From NCBI GenBank assembly GCA_947346365.1, contig CANAAV010000010.1, positions 1-64,000 of the forward strand: a stretch of 64,000 nucleotides of DNA. Direction: 5' to 3'. Numbering within the stretch: position 1 is the stretch's first letter; the number at the start of each line of letters is the position of its first letter. Shown here one piece after another: positions 25,406 through 33,396 of the stretch. Both the position numbers and the translations under genes were made by a program. Below the pieces are notes generated by a model. The model ran no database searches and was not told where the DNA came from. It was given only the letters and a program-made list of their open reading frames with translations. The DNA comes from an uncultured Flavonifractor sp. Its GTDB lineage: Bacteria > Bacillota > Clostridia > Oscillospirales > Oscillospiraceae.

Positions 25406-25480
25406 CAAACCGCAACCGCTGCGCTGGACTACGGTCTGGTTTTGGATGCGGACATGGAAACCGGTACTTCTAAGTTGGGC
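25406..25480 (+). repeat. Dispersed repeat R2, copy 1
   Basis: The 75-bp segment (CAAACCGCAACCGCT...GGTTTTGGATGCG...GGTACTTCTAAGTTGGGC) recurs in inverted orientation at 27235-27310 with scattered substitutions. The pair frames the AT-rich islet. An 11-bp direct repeat TCGGAGCAAAG brackets this region at 25328-25338 and 25493-25503. Confidence 0.75.
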
Positions 25481-25737
25481 AGGCGCTCCATATCGGAGCA
25501 AAGAGCGAATTAGCGGCTATGCCATGGATCCTTTGCGTTGGACGGTGGGAATTGAGTTGATTGCCGGAATGTCAGGCAGTGTTCTTGCTCCGGAAGGCTC
25601 TATGAGCTGCACCCAGCTGTTGAGCAATGTTTTGTTCCTCAGAACCCTGAGTTTTTAAGCGCGGGAGAGGGTAACGAGAGTTTTCCGAGTGGACAATCTC
25701 ATGAGGCGCGAAAGAAAAGAAACAAGCGCAGAAAAAA

Positions 25738-25767
25738 AGCGGGAGCATCCTCGACGATGCTCCCGCT
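25738..25767 (-). terminator. Intrinsic terminator reading on the minus strand
   Basis: AGCGGGAGCATC/GATGCTCCCGCT hairpin, followed on the minus strand by a run of seven Ts. It fits the end of the decayed minus-strand gene next to it. Confidence 0.75.
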
Positions 25768-25769
25768 CT

Positions 25770-26170
25770 AGGTATTGTATGACTATTTGCTGTTGATACA
25801 AAAAGGATCAAAAAAGAATCAAAGGAGTGTTTGAGCAGCTCGTATAATTCACTCTTACCTGCATCTCCAAGATGTCGCTCGTCAATCCATAAGATTTCTG
25901 CCTCAAGCAATGTCATGCTGGAATAAAGATCATTCGCCGTTGTCCGGCACGTTTCGCAGTTAACATAATTTCCCGATATATCCCAGCAGTCCTGTCAACC
26001 GCTATAAACGTTCTTCTCATATGATAAAAGCACGCCTGCTGCTTCACCATTTTGCAGAGAAAAGGACCTTTGAACGGTAAAAGTTTCGTACCACTCGCCT
26101 TTATAATTTATACTGTCCCCAAAGATGTAGTAGTAAGAATCGAATTATGAGTCATAATATATGCCGTCTT
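25770..26170 (-). pseudogene. Decayed unidentified gene
   Basis: One minus-strand frame reads protein-like over ~130 codons but is cut by two stops: DSYYYIFGDSINYKGEWYET, then AAGVLLSYEKNVYSG, stop, QDCWDISGNYVNCETCRTTA, then EILWIDERHLGDAG. The composition (Tyr/Glu/Asp-rich) is that of a soluble protein, and a minus-strand terminator lies just beyond. I do not recognise the family. Low GC, like the toxin/immunity pair next to it. Confidence 0.4.
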
Positions 26171-26218
26171 TCCTTTTGGAGCGAACGCCCGTTTTCGATG
26201 CTCATCGTTTGTAACAGG

Positions 26219-26515
26219 TCAGAGCAAATAGCATGAATTATCTTCATCAGGAAGCAAAGCTGTTTTCTGCTCCAAACGGTCAAACCGCTCCTTGATTTCT
26301 CCATTGATTTTGGCATCCATAAGAGCAATTTCCTTTAAATCTTCTTCTCGGATATCAATTTCTGCAATATCATCCTTTTCGCCATACTGAGGGAAATTGA
26401 CTAGCCAATATCCCTTTGTACGCTGCTCTAGGCAAATCCAGCCCTGCATTCCCTTGTGTACGCCGTCTTTTGCATATTTTGGTTTTTCAACAATGACTTC
26501 CACGCAGTCCATCAT
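26219..26515 (-). CDS. Small SH3-like protein, probable immunity protein
   Basis: 98 residues, acidic (ending in PDEDNSCYLL). The N-terminal half (VEVIVEKPKYAKDGVHKGMQ, then GYWLVNFPQYGEKDD) resembles the DUF4926-like SH3-barrel proteins often found after polymorphic toxin genes. It begins 6 nt after the stop of the toxin-like fragment, and its ribosome site GGAGGG lies in that gene's end, so the two were one operon. Immunity to the upstream C-terminal toxin module is inferred from position, size and charge only. Confidence 0.6.
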   Translation of the reverse strand: MMDCVEVIVEKPKYAKDGVHKGMQGWICLEQRTKGYWLVNFPQYGEKDDIAEIDIREEDLKEIALMDAKINGEIKERFDRLEQKTALLPDEDNSCYLL

Positions 26516-26521
26516 TTCACT

Positions 26522-26959
26522 TTATTTCCCTCCATAAGGCGCTGTGAGTCTAAGCTTGCCGTTCGGATAAACCATCCAACCAGACAAAAATGAAACTGTC
26601 CCACTATTGTCTTTTCTAGGAATTTCTATGCAGATACTGACTCGTTGTCCATCCTTATTTAGTTTTCCCAATGTATAATTTCCTGCAAGATATTTCTCGC
26701 GGACTTGCCGTTCTATCTCTGATTGAAGCCACTGGGCGTCTTCAACAGTATATCCCCAGGATGCAAATAATCTTTCTTTTGTATGGGGATATCTCCCCTG
26801 CGTATTAAAGAGATAAGGATCAAATTTAGCGTAATCACTCTCTACAGAAACATTTAGCAATACAATCGCATAATTAACAGGCTCCAACGCACAATGGCAA
26901 TTAGGGTGGTGCGGCCATGGGGGTGTTTTACCTTCCGGAAATAGGAATCCATCCAACAT
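26522..26959 (-). CDS. Truncated polymorphic-toxin C-terminal module (DUF6883-like)
   Basis: 145 residues from the best available start (ATG 26959 after AGGAG). Just upstream, codons for ASHSEGRSRCQECLMLDG continue in frame to ~27000, where homology would run into repeat R1, so the original N-terminus has been lost. CQECLMLDG...PNCHC resembles the Cys/His site of phage-head-morphogenesis-type modules, and LFNTQGRYPHTKERLFASWG then WMVYPNGKLRL resembles the DUF6883 toxin-like domain. Visibly lower GC than neighbours. Whether the remnant is still expressed is unknown. Confidence 0.55.
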   Translation of the reverse strand: MLDGFLFPEGKTPPWPHHPNCHCALEPVNYAIVLLNVSVESDYAKFDPYLFNTQGRYPHTKERLFASWGYTVEDAQWLQSEIERQVREKYLAGNYTLGKLNKDGQRVSICIEIPRKDNSGTVSFLSGWMVYPNGKLRLTAPYGGK

Positions 26960-27049
26960 CAGGCACTCCTGACAGCGGGACCTCCCTTCGGAGTGTGATG
27001 CACCCACCTGACCCAGTGTGGTCCACCTGATTTTCGCAGACAAATTATC

Positions 27050-27225
27050 CCGGCGCTTCTGGGCCGCGCCGCGAGTGCGGCGTACAAACGTTTTTGGCCG
27101 CAGGGCAAAAACCTTGAAATCGCCTGGATGTACTCCGGGCGCTTTGAATGAAATCAAGGGTGGAGCCGCCCAGGGGGCGGCGGAACCCAAAGCGAAAGAC
27201 ACGCTGTAAGCGTGTCTTTCGCTTT
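27050..27225 (-). repeat. Dispersed intergenic repeat R1, copy 2
   Basis: Inverted, diverged copy of 954-1124. On the minus strand: AAAGCGAAAGACACGC hairpin, a GC-rich hairpin with different arms, CGCCCGGAGT..., TTTCAAGGTTTTTGCC, GTACGCCGCACTC and GCGCGGCCCAGAAGCGCCGG. It abuts the truncated toxin fragment. Confidence 0.75.
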
Positions 27226-27234
27226 GGAGTGCGT

Positions 27235-27310
27235 GCCCAGTTTAGAAGTACCAGTTTACGGGTTCGCATCCAAAACCAAACCGCAACCCAGCAAAGCGGT
27301 TGCGGTTTGG
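27235..27310 (-). repeat. Dispersed repeat R2, copy 2 (inverted)
   Basis: On the minus strand it reads CAAACCGCAACCGCTTTGCT...GGTTTTGGATGCG...CTGGTACTTCTAAACTGGGC, matching 25406-25480. Confidence 0.75.
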
Positions 27311-27349
27311 AGAGGAGCCGCGGCAAAATGAGTGAGAGGTGACTTTTGT

Positions 27350-27386
27350 AAAAAGTCGCCGCGAACGATAGGACGTCCGCGGCGAC
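27350..27386 (-). terminator. Intrinsic terminator after tRNA-Leu(UAG)
   Basis: Minus-strand hairpin GTCGCCGCG...CGCGGCGAC followed by TTTTT. Confidence 0.85.
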
Positions 27387-27387
27387 G

Positions 27388-27472
27388 TGGTACGGGTAGT
27401 GGGGGTCGAACCCACACGAATTGCTTCACAGGAACCTAAATCCTGCGCGTCTGCCAATTCCGCCATACCCGC
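27388..27472 (-). tRNA. tRNA-Leu(UAG)
   Basis: 85 nt, class II, CCA encoded. Acceptor GCGGGTA/TACCCGT, anticodon stem CAGGA/TCCTG with loop TTTAGGT giving UAG, long variable arm, T arm GGGTTCGACCC. Confidence 0.95.
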
Positions 27473-27498
27473 GTATATGACCGAGAAACTACAGACAT

Positions 27499-27527
27499 AG
27501 TTTATCATTCCGCGGCGCAATTGTCAA
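27499..27527 (-). promoter_or_regulatory. SigA-type promoter of tRNA-Leu(UAG)
   Basis: TTGACA, 17 bp, TAAACT on the minus strand. Confidence 0.72.
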
Positions 27528-27586
27528 TTGCACTTCCAGCCCATGCGTGATATCATAGAAGATGGACATAGGAAGGAAGGGATTTT

Positions 27587-28438
27587 ATGTCTCGTACTCT
27601 GCGGGTTGCCGCAATTCACGATATTTCCGCCTTTGGGCGCTGTTCTACTACGGTTGTGCTGCCGGTGCTGTCCGCCATGGGGGTGCAGTGCTGTCCGCTG
27701 CTGACGGCCTCACTTTCGGCGCATACGGCCTTTCCTGCCTCAGAGCACAGCACGATGCTGGACCTGACCGGCGAGATGGAGCGCATTGCCGCCCATTGGG
27801 CGGAGCTGGGAGTCGTCTTCAATGCGGTTTACAGCGGCTTCTTGGCGTCTGAAGCGCAGATTGAGATTATTTTCCGTTTTTACGAGCGATTCTGTACCCC
27901 GGATACATTTGTGCTGGTCGACCCGGTGATGGGAGACCATGGGAAACCCTACCGCACCTGCACCCCGGCCCTGTGTCAGGCGATGGGGAGGCTTGCCTCC
28001 CGCGCAAACCTTATCACCCCCAATCTCACCGAGGCCGCACTGCTTTTGAAAGAGCCCTATGCCAGCGCGCCGGCCGGCCAGGCCCAGGCCGAAGAGTGGT
28101 TGAGCCGGCTGAGCCTGGACGGCCGGCGGTCGGTGGTGCTTACGGGGCTGAGCTTTCAGAGCGGAATTGTGGGCGCGGGGTGTCTGGACGCACAGAGCGG
28201 ACAGATTGATTTTGCGATGGTGAAGCGGGAACCCGCCCAGTTTCCCGGCACCGGGGATTTGTTTGCCAGCGTATTGCTTGGAGCGCTGCTTCAGGGCGAG
28301 AGGCTGCCGGACGCCAACCGGCGGGCGGTGAATTTTGTGGCGCTATGTGTCAGGCACACCTTGGCCGCCGGCACGCCGCCGGTGGAGGGCGTGGATTTTG
28401 AGCCTCTGCTGGGCAGGCTGATCCAGGGGCTTTCTTGA
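27587..28438 (+). CDS. Pyridoxamine/pyridoxal kinase (PdxY/PdxK-like)
   Basis: 283 residues of the ribokinase-like vitamin B6 kinase group. RVAAIHDISAFGRCSTTVVL at the N-terminus, LVDPVMGDHGKPY (~107-119), NLITPNLTEAALL, and the anion-hole/catalytic FPGTGDLFASVLLG (catalytic Asp ~224) are visible. It phosphorylates pyridoxine, pyridoxal or pyridoxamine for PLP salvage; clostridial members of this subgroup are usually called pyridoxamine kinase. GGAAGG precedes ATG 27587. Confidence 0.9.
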   Translation: MSRTLRVAAIHDISAFGRCSTTVVLPVLSAMGVQCCPLLTASLSAHTAFPASEHSTMLDLTGEMERIAAHWAELGVVFNAVYSGFLASEAQIEIIFRFYERFCTPDTFVLVDPVMGDHGKPYRTCTPALCQAMGRLASRANLITPNLTEAALLLKEPYASAPAGQAQAEEWLSRLSLDGRRSVVLTGLSFQSGIVGAGCLDAQSGQIDFAMVKREPAQFPGTGDLFASVLLGALLQGERLPDANRRAVNFVALCVRHTLAAGTPPVEGVDFEPLLGRLIQGLS

Positions 28439-28506
28439 ATACAATGCTTGGAATACCCGCAAAAAAGCCGGCGACAGGCGACCGGCACAGCTAGGAGGAG
28501 AAAAAT

Positions 28507-29025
28507 ATGGAGCTTTCCGCCACATCCCGTCCGAAGGGCGCCGCCGCGCGAAAGAGCGCGGCGCTTCCCGCCGCCGGTCCCAGCAGAATTACCCAGCTGT
28601 CCACACCCCAGCAGCGGGCGGACAGGCTCTCCCTGTCTCGGCAGGCGCTGCATTTTTTGGAGGAGCAGAACCGAATGCTGGAGGAGCAGGCAAAAAAAGA
28701 GCGCGAGGGTAAGAACTCGGAGGGGGAGGCCGCGCTGGACCTGCTGGAGGGGTCTTTAAAGGAGTTGAACAACTGCCAGAAAATATCCGCTCGAATTATC
28801 AAAGGGGATATCGTACCGCCAGAGGATTTGCGCTATCTGATGGAGCACGATCCCCAGGGCTACCGTCTGGCAATAGCGATGCGCAGGCCAAAAGAGGACC
28901 CGGAGAAATGCGACAGTGTGCTCGCGGAAGACAGCCGGGAGGGGGACGCCGCCGCAGCGGCTCCGGCAGCGGACGGCGCGGACGCGCCCGCTGCCTCCGG
29001 GGAACCGTCCGGTCCCGCCCAATGA
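28507..29025 (+). CDS. Hypothetical coiled-coil protein
   Basis: 172 residues, not recognised. The N-terminus is basic and disordered, residues ~38-90 form a charged coiled coil (HFLEEQNRMLEEQAKKEREG), residues ~92-130 are a compact segment (NCQKISARIIKGDIVPPEDL, then MEHDPQGYRLAIAMRRPKED), and the tail is a low-complexity Ala/Asp/Gly/Pro stretch. No signal peptide or membrane helix. AGGAGGAGAAAAAT gives an excellent ribosome site, so translation is likely. Convergent with the LysE-type gene 5 bp away. Confidence 0.75.
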   Translation: MELSATSRPKGAAARKSAALPAAGPSRITQLSTPQQRADRLSLSRQALHFLEEQNRMLEEQAKKEREGKNSEGEAALDLLEGSLKELNNCQKISARIIKGDIVPPEDLRYLMEHDPQGYRLAIAMRRPKEDPEKCDSVLAEDSREGDAAAAAPAADGADAPAASGEPSGPAQ

Positions 29026-29030
29026 CGGAC

Positions 29031-29657
29031 CTACCACCCAAGCAAAACGGGGGCCAGTTGAAAAAACTGCACGATCAGCTTGCATCCATAGAGGACGATG
29101 ACACATCCGCAGACGATATTGATGATTCGCAGGGTTCGGTGGTTGAACCGGGCGGAGAAGCAGGAGATCAGCACGGTAACCCCGAAAAACCAGAGGACGG
29201 ACGCGGTATTTGCCCCCAGCAGCATCTGAAGGCCCACAGGGCCGGGGTTGCTCGCCCGGAACCCGCCGATGAGCATGGTGCCGTCGATCAGGGCTTGAGG
29301 ATTGATCCAGGTGACCACAAAGGCCTTGGCGGCAATCTGAGGCAGCGGGAGATTTACGTCGGCTTGGCGGTCCATGTCCGGCTTGTCCCGCAGCAGGCCC
29401 ACTCCAATCCAGACGACGATGCCGCCGCCTACGAGCAGCACGAGTAGCCGCAGCAGGGTGAAGCGCGCCATCAGTGCGCCCGCGCCGAAAAAGCAAGCCA
29501 AGGCCAAGGCAACATCGAAAAAAATCACGATCAGCGCGATGGCCAGCGCCCGCCGCCGGGGCTGCGTCAGAGCGGCGTTGATGACGAACAGGTTCTGCAT
29601 CCCAATGGGGGCCACATAAGCCAGACCAATGGCCAGGCCCTGGAGATAGGGGGGCAT
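29031..29657 (-). CDS. LysE/ArgO-family amino acid exporter
   Basis: 208 residues with six hydrophobic helices. The N-terminal YVAPIGMQNLFVINAAL is the conserved P-x-G-x-x-N segment of LysE/ArgO exporters, and FVVTWINPQALIDGTMLIGG is the second NP motif. These export basic amino acids such as arginine or lysine. ATG 29657 lies 10 nt after AAGGAGG; an upstream ATG at 29687 lacks a site. Divergently transcribed from an HxlR-type regulator that probably controls it. Confidence 0.9.
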   Translation of the reverse strand: MPPYLQGLAIGLAYVAPIGMQNLFVINAALTQPRRRALAIALIVIFFDVALALACFFGAGALMARFTLLRLLVLLVGGGIVVWIGVGLLRDKPDMDRQADVNLPLPQIAAKAFVVTWINPQALIDGTMLIGGFRASNPGPVGLQMLLGANTASVLWFFGVTVLISCFSARFNHRTLRIINIVCGCVIVLYGCKLIVQFFQLAPVLLGW

Positions 29658-29769
29658 GGGGGATTCCTCCTTTTGAATTGGAATCAAGGTTCCGATGCTT
29701 TATTATAGCGCCGGGACAGGAGCGGCGCAAGAACGCAGAATTTTCAGAGCAGGTAAGGAGGAGCTGACT

Positions 29770-30096
29770 ATGCCGGTTACGCATGAGCACTGTCCCTGTA
29801 TGGAGGAGTGCCCCCTCAACCGGGCGCTGTGCCTGATTGGCGGGAAGTGGAAGATGCAGATTATCTGCTCGCTGCACAACAACGGCCCCACCCGTTACAA
29901 TCAGATTAAACGGAGCTTGGACGGAGTGTCCAATACCGTGCTGGCTGCCGCCCTGCGGGAACTGGAGGTGGACGGGCTGGTAGAGAGGCGGGAGTATTTA
30001 GAGGTCCCGGTACGGGTGGAGTATCAGGTCACGCCCCGCTGCCGGCAGTTGATACCGATTTTAGACGCGCTGGGCAATTGGAGCATGAACGCGTAG
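29770..30096 (+). CDS. HxlR-family transcriptional regulator
   Basis: 108 residues, a winged-helix HxlR protein: CLIGGKWKMQIICSLHNNGP (~20-39), RYNQIKRSLDGVSNTVLAAA as recognition region, LERREY-like VERREYLEVPVRVEY wing. N-terminal CPCMEECP holds cysteines that could sense thiol or redox stress, as in HypR-type members. AAGGAGGAG precedes ATG 29770. The 112-bp divergent gap to the exporter gene contains a TATTATA -10-like box and a GGAA...TTCC dyad as a possible operator. Confidence 0.9.
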   Translation: MPVTHEHCPCMEECPLNRALCLIGGKWKMQIICSLHNNGPTRYNQIKRSLDGVSNTVLAAALRELEVDGLVERREYLEVPVRVEYQVTPRCRQLIPILDALGNWSMNA

Positions 30097-30149
30097 CACG
30101 TGCTCCGGACAGGGGAGGGACCGCCCGTTTTTAGAGAATAAGAGCTGGA

Positions 30150-30195
30150 AAAATGCACGCGCTGTTCCGCCGGAGGCGGACGGCGCGTGCATTTT
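30150..30195. terminator. Terminator hairpin after the HxlR gene
   Basis: AAAATGCACGCGC...GCGCGTGCATTTT with further inner pairing (TTCCGCC/GGCGGA). A and T runs on both sides make it bidirectional in principle. Confidence 0.75.
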
Positions 30196-30400
30196 GCAGA
30201 CAGAGCGTTTTTTGCGGGGCTTGGAAGAGGAGGGGAGAATACGAATTCCAGACGCCGGGATTTTTGCCGCGGCAGGCGCCGGAGGGCGCTTGGGCCAAAG
30301 CGCCGGAAAATTGAGCGGAATTGCAGAAGTTTTCCTTTTTCTATGCAGCAGCTTGTGATATACTAAACACATTAGGTGCAAAGGAAAGGCGGAACAAGCT

Positions 30401-31171
30401 GTGAAGGAGCGCAGAACTCCCCCGCCGGGAGAAAACGATGGGGTCATCGAGGGGCGCAATGCGGTAATAGAAGCCCTGCGGGTGGGAACCAGTATTGATA
30501 AGATTTACCTGGCTCGCGGGGAGACGGACACGGCCCTGGGCCATATTGCCTCCACTGCCCGGAACCAGGGGGTGGTGGTGGTGGAAGCCGACCGGCGGAA
30601 GCTGGACGGCATGAGCCGCACCCACGCCCATCAGGGGGTCATTGCCCTGGCGGCAGTCCGGGCCTATGCGGATTTGGAGGACATTTTGGCAGCGGCGGAG
30701 CAGCGGGGAGAGCCGCCGCTGCTGGTGGTGTGCGACGAGCTGTCCGATCCGCACAACCTGGGGGCGGTCATCCGCACCGCCGAGTGCGCTGGGGCCCACG
30801 GGGTGATTATTCCCAAGCGGCGCAGCGCTGGTCTGACTGCTGTTGTAGCCAAGACCTCCGCCGGGGCGGTAAGCCATGTGCCGGTGGCGCGGGTGGCCAA
30901 TCTGCCCGCATGCTTAAAAGAGCTGAAAAAGCGGGGGATATGGGTGTTTGGAAGTGACGCTGCCGGGGAGCGCGTGCTCTATGAGGCGGATTTAAAAGGC
31001 CCCGCCGCCATTGTCATCGGCAGCGAGGGGACGGGCATGGGCCGCCTGGTGACGGAAACCTGCGACTTTTTAGTGCGGATCCCCATGAATGGAAAGCTCA
31101 ATTCCCTCAACGCCTCCGCTGCGGCGGCGATTCTTCTTTACGAGGCGGTTCGTCAGCGCATGGGCGGCTAA
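30401..31171 (+). CDS. rlmB: 23S rRNA 2'-O-methyltransferase RlmB (TrmH/SpoU family)
   Basis: 256 residues. An N-terminal substrate-binding domain (VIEGRNAVIEALR) is followed by the SPOUT knot with all three motifs: DPHNLGAVIRTAECAGAHGV, AAIVIGSEGTGMGR and RIPMNGKLNSLNASAAAAIL. It methylates the ribose of a 23S rRNA guanosine (G2251 in E. coli) using SAM. The GTG start at 30401 gives the normal family N-terminus; the ribosome site is weak (AAAGGCGG). Followed 22 bp later by the P-type-like membrane protein. Confidence 0.9.
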   Translation: MKERRTPPPGENDGVIEGRNAVIEALRVGTSIDKIYLARGETDTALGHIASTARNQGVVVVEADRRKLDGMSRTHAHQGVIALAAVRAYADLEDILAAAEQRGEPPLLVVCDELSDPHNLGAVIRTAECAGAHGVIIPKRRSAGLTAVVAKTSAGAVSHVPVARVANLPACLKELKKRGIWVFGSDAAGERVLYEADLKGPAAIVIGSEGTGMGRLVTETCDFLVRIPMNGKLNSLNASAAAAILLYEAVRQRMGG

Positions 31172-31193
31172 CATAGGCAAAGGACGTGCTTGT

Positions 31194-33386
31194 ATGGCAA
31201 AGGACCGGGATGACGAACTGAATCAGGGCACGCCCGACGCGGGGGAGGAGCAGGAGTTTACCCTGGAGGAGATTTTGGAGGAATTTCGGGAGAAGCCCGC
31301 GCCCAAGCCCAGGGTGACGGGGGATACCATCCCTTTTCCCATCATCCCCAAAAGCGCCCGTACCGCGCCGCCTAGAGGGAAGCCCGGGCGGGTGGTAAAC
31401 TTCCCCAAGGCCTCTCGGGCGGGGCTTGAGCAGCCCGGAGACGCAAAGGCGCCGGAAGAGCCCCGGCAGAAGCCGCCCTCCTTCGCCGCGCCGCCGCCGG
31501 AGGAGAAAATTGTGGCCTTTCCCGGTGAAGAGCCGGAACAGCCCGCCTCGGACAACCCCATTGCGGAAAAATTAAACCGCCTGGTGCGCAAGGCGGACGA
31601 GTACGCCGGGCACATGTTTGAAGAGGAGGGGAGCGAGCAGGCCGAGGAGGTCCTCCGGGCGGAGCGGTATATTCCGGGCACCGATCAGGAGGAAGAGCCC
31701 CGGCCCAGCAGGGAGCGCCGCCGCCGGGCGCCGCCTCCTCTCGCGCCGGATTTGGCTCCGGCGGAGCTGGTCCGGCGGTATCAAAAGGGTATGAAAGGCT
31801 TGCAGGTGCGCACGACGCTGGCATTTTTGCTCTCGATTGCCGCGCTGGCCTTCACAGCGGCGGTCCAAATGGGAGCCCCTGTGCCGGAGGAGTTGACTGC
31901 CGAGCTTCAGGTGCTGCTTTTAGCGCTGGCGCTGGCGCTGGTGATGCTGCTGGGGATGGACGTGCTGATGCGGGGGCTGTTCCGGCTGCTCCGCTTTCAG
32001 ATGGGAATGGATACGCTGCTCTGCTTTGCGTGCGCCGCCGTGCTGACGGACGCGCTGACCATGCGGGGACTGGACCCCAGGGACGGACAGATGCCTTACT
32101 GCGCCCTGAGCTGCCTGGGTGTGAGCATGTTGATGCGGGGGGCCTGGCTGAAGCGGCGGGGACAGCGGATTTCCTGCCGGACGGCGGCCTCCGCCGCCCA
32201 CCCTTACTTGGTTACGCTGGACGAGCAGGCCTGGAACGGCAGGGATATCTACGCCAAATGGTCGGGAGACACGGTGGGGTTCGGGCGGCAGATGCAGGCG
32301 GCGGACGGGGCGGAGCGAATTTTTTATGTGGCCTGTCCGCTGCTGTTTATCGCCTGCGTGATGCTCTCATTGGTGGCCTCGGTGGGGCTGGAGGCGCCGG
32401 AACGAATTTTATGGTGTTTATCGGCGACGCTGTCGGCGGCGGCCTGCCTGTCGGCGGGGCTGTGTTACGGGGTCCCCTGGTATAAGCTGAGTATGCGCCT
32501 GAGCAAGTCCGGCGCGGCCATCGCCGGGTGGGACGGCGTGACCGCCACCGGCAGCAGCTGCGGCATCCTGCTCACTGACGCGGACCTGTTTCCGCCGGGG
32601 TGCGTGCGCCTCAACGGCATCAAGGTATTTGGAGACTTTCCGGTAGATAAGGTAGTTTCCGACACGGCGACCCTGATCCGAGATTCCGGCTGCGGACTGG
32701 AAAAGATCTTTCATGACCTGCTGCGGGCCCAGGGCTGTGTGTATCGCCGGACAGTGGACTTTGAATTTCATGAGGGAGGCGGCCTGTCCGGAGAGATCCG
32801 GGGTGAGCAGGTGCTGGTGGGTTCCGCGTCGTTTATGCACCTGATGGAGGTGGCGCTTCCCCAGGGGTTGAGCGTGAAAAACGCCGTCTTCTGCGCCATT
32901 GATGGAGAGCTGGCGGGGGTGTTTGCCCTGCGGTACACCCTCCACGACCTGATCGAGCCCTCACTCAACGCCCTAATCCGCAACCGGGTGACTCCGGTGC
33001 TGGCCACCCGGGACTTTAACCTGATCCCCTCCCTGCTCCAACAGCGGTTTAAGCTGCCGGTGGAGAAGATGGAATTCCCGTCAGTGCAGCGGCGGGTGGA
33101 GCTCTCCGGGGAGGAGCTCAGCCACAGCCTCATTCTCACAGCGGTCCTCTGCCGGGAGGGAGTGGGCCCCTATTCCGAGGCGGTAGTGGGGGCCGCGCGG
33201 CTGCGCCGGGCGGTCCGGACCGCCGCAGTGCTGGCGTGTATCGGCGCGGCGGTGGGGGTGCTGCTGGCGTTTTACATTACCTCCAAAGGGGCGTACGCAT
33301 CCTTGTCCCCGATGAATCTGGCGGTGTTCCAGCTGATGTGGCTGGTGCCGACCCTGCTGATTTCCGGCTGGGTCAACAAGTATTAG
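31194..33386 (+). CDS. P-type-ATPase-like membrane protein lacking the phosphorylation motif
   Basis: 730 residues. A disordered acidic/Pro-rich N-tail (~1-190) precedes helices at ~205-265, 270-320 and ~375-430, a soluble region (~440-690) and two final helices, the layout of a P1B-type ATPase. The soluble part follows the P/N-domain order (GGLSGEIRGEQVLVGSASF; AIDGELAGVFALRYTLHDLI; PVLATRDFN), but the DKTGT loop is replaced by LTDADLFPPG and TGD by TRD, and no TGES is seen. It cannot form the usual phosphoenzyme. Probable pseudo-ATPase with a regulatory or structural role; the assignment is inferred from order of motifs. Confidence 0.65.
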   Translation: MAKDRDDELNQGTPDAGEEQEFTLEEILEEFREKPAPKPRVTGDTIPFPIIPKSARTAPPRGKPGRVVNFPKASRAGLEQPGDAKAPEEPRQKPPSFAAPPPEEKIVAFPGEEPEQPASDNPIAEKLNRLVRKADEYAGHMFEEEGSEQAEEVLRAERYIPGTDQEEEPRPSRERRRRAPPPLAPDLAPAELVRRYQKGMKGLQVRTTLAFLLSIAALAFTAAVQMGAPVPEELTAELQVLLLALALALVMLLGMDVLMRGLFRLLRFQMGMDTLLCFACAAVLTDALTMRGLDPRDGQMPYCALSCLGVSMLMRGAWLKRRGQRISCRTAASAAHPYLVTLDEQAWNGRDIYAKWSGDTVGFGRQMQAADGAERIFYVACPLLFIACVMLSLVASVGLEAPERILWCLSATLSAAACLSAGLCYGVPWYKLSMRLSKSGAAIAGWDGVTATGSSCGILLTDADLFPPGCVRLNGIKVFGDFPVDKVVSDTATLIRDSGCGLEKIFHDLLRAQGCVYRRTVDFEFHEGGGLSGEIRGEQVLVGSASFMHLMEVALPQGLSVKNAVFCAIDGELAGVFALRYTLHDLIEPSLNALIRNRVTPVLATRDFNLIPSLLQQRFKLPVEKMEFPSVQRRVELSGEELSHSLILTAVLCREGVGPYSEAVVGAARLRRAVRTAAVLACIGAAVGVLLAFYITSKGAYASLSPMNLAVFQLMWLVPTLLISGWVNKY

Positions 33387-33396
33387 GGGTGACGGT

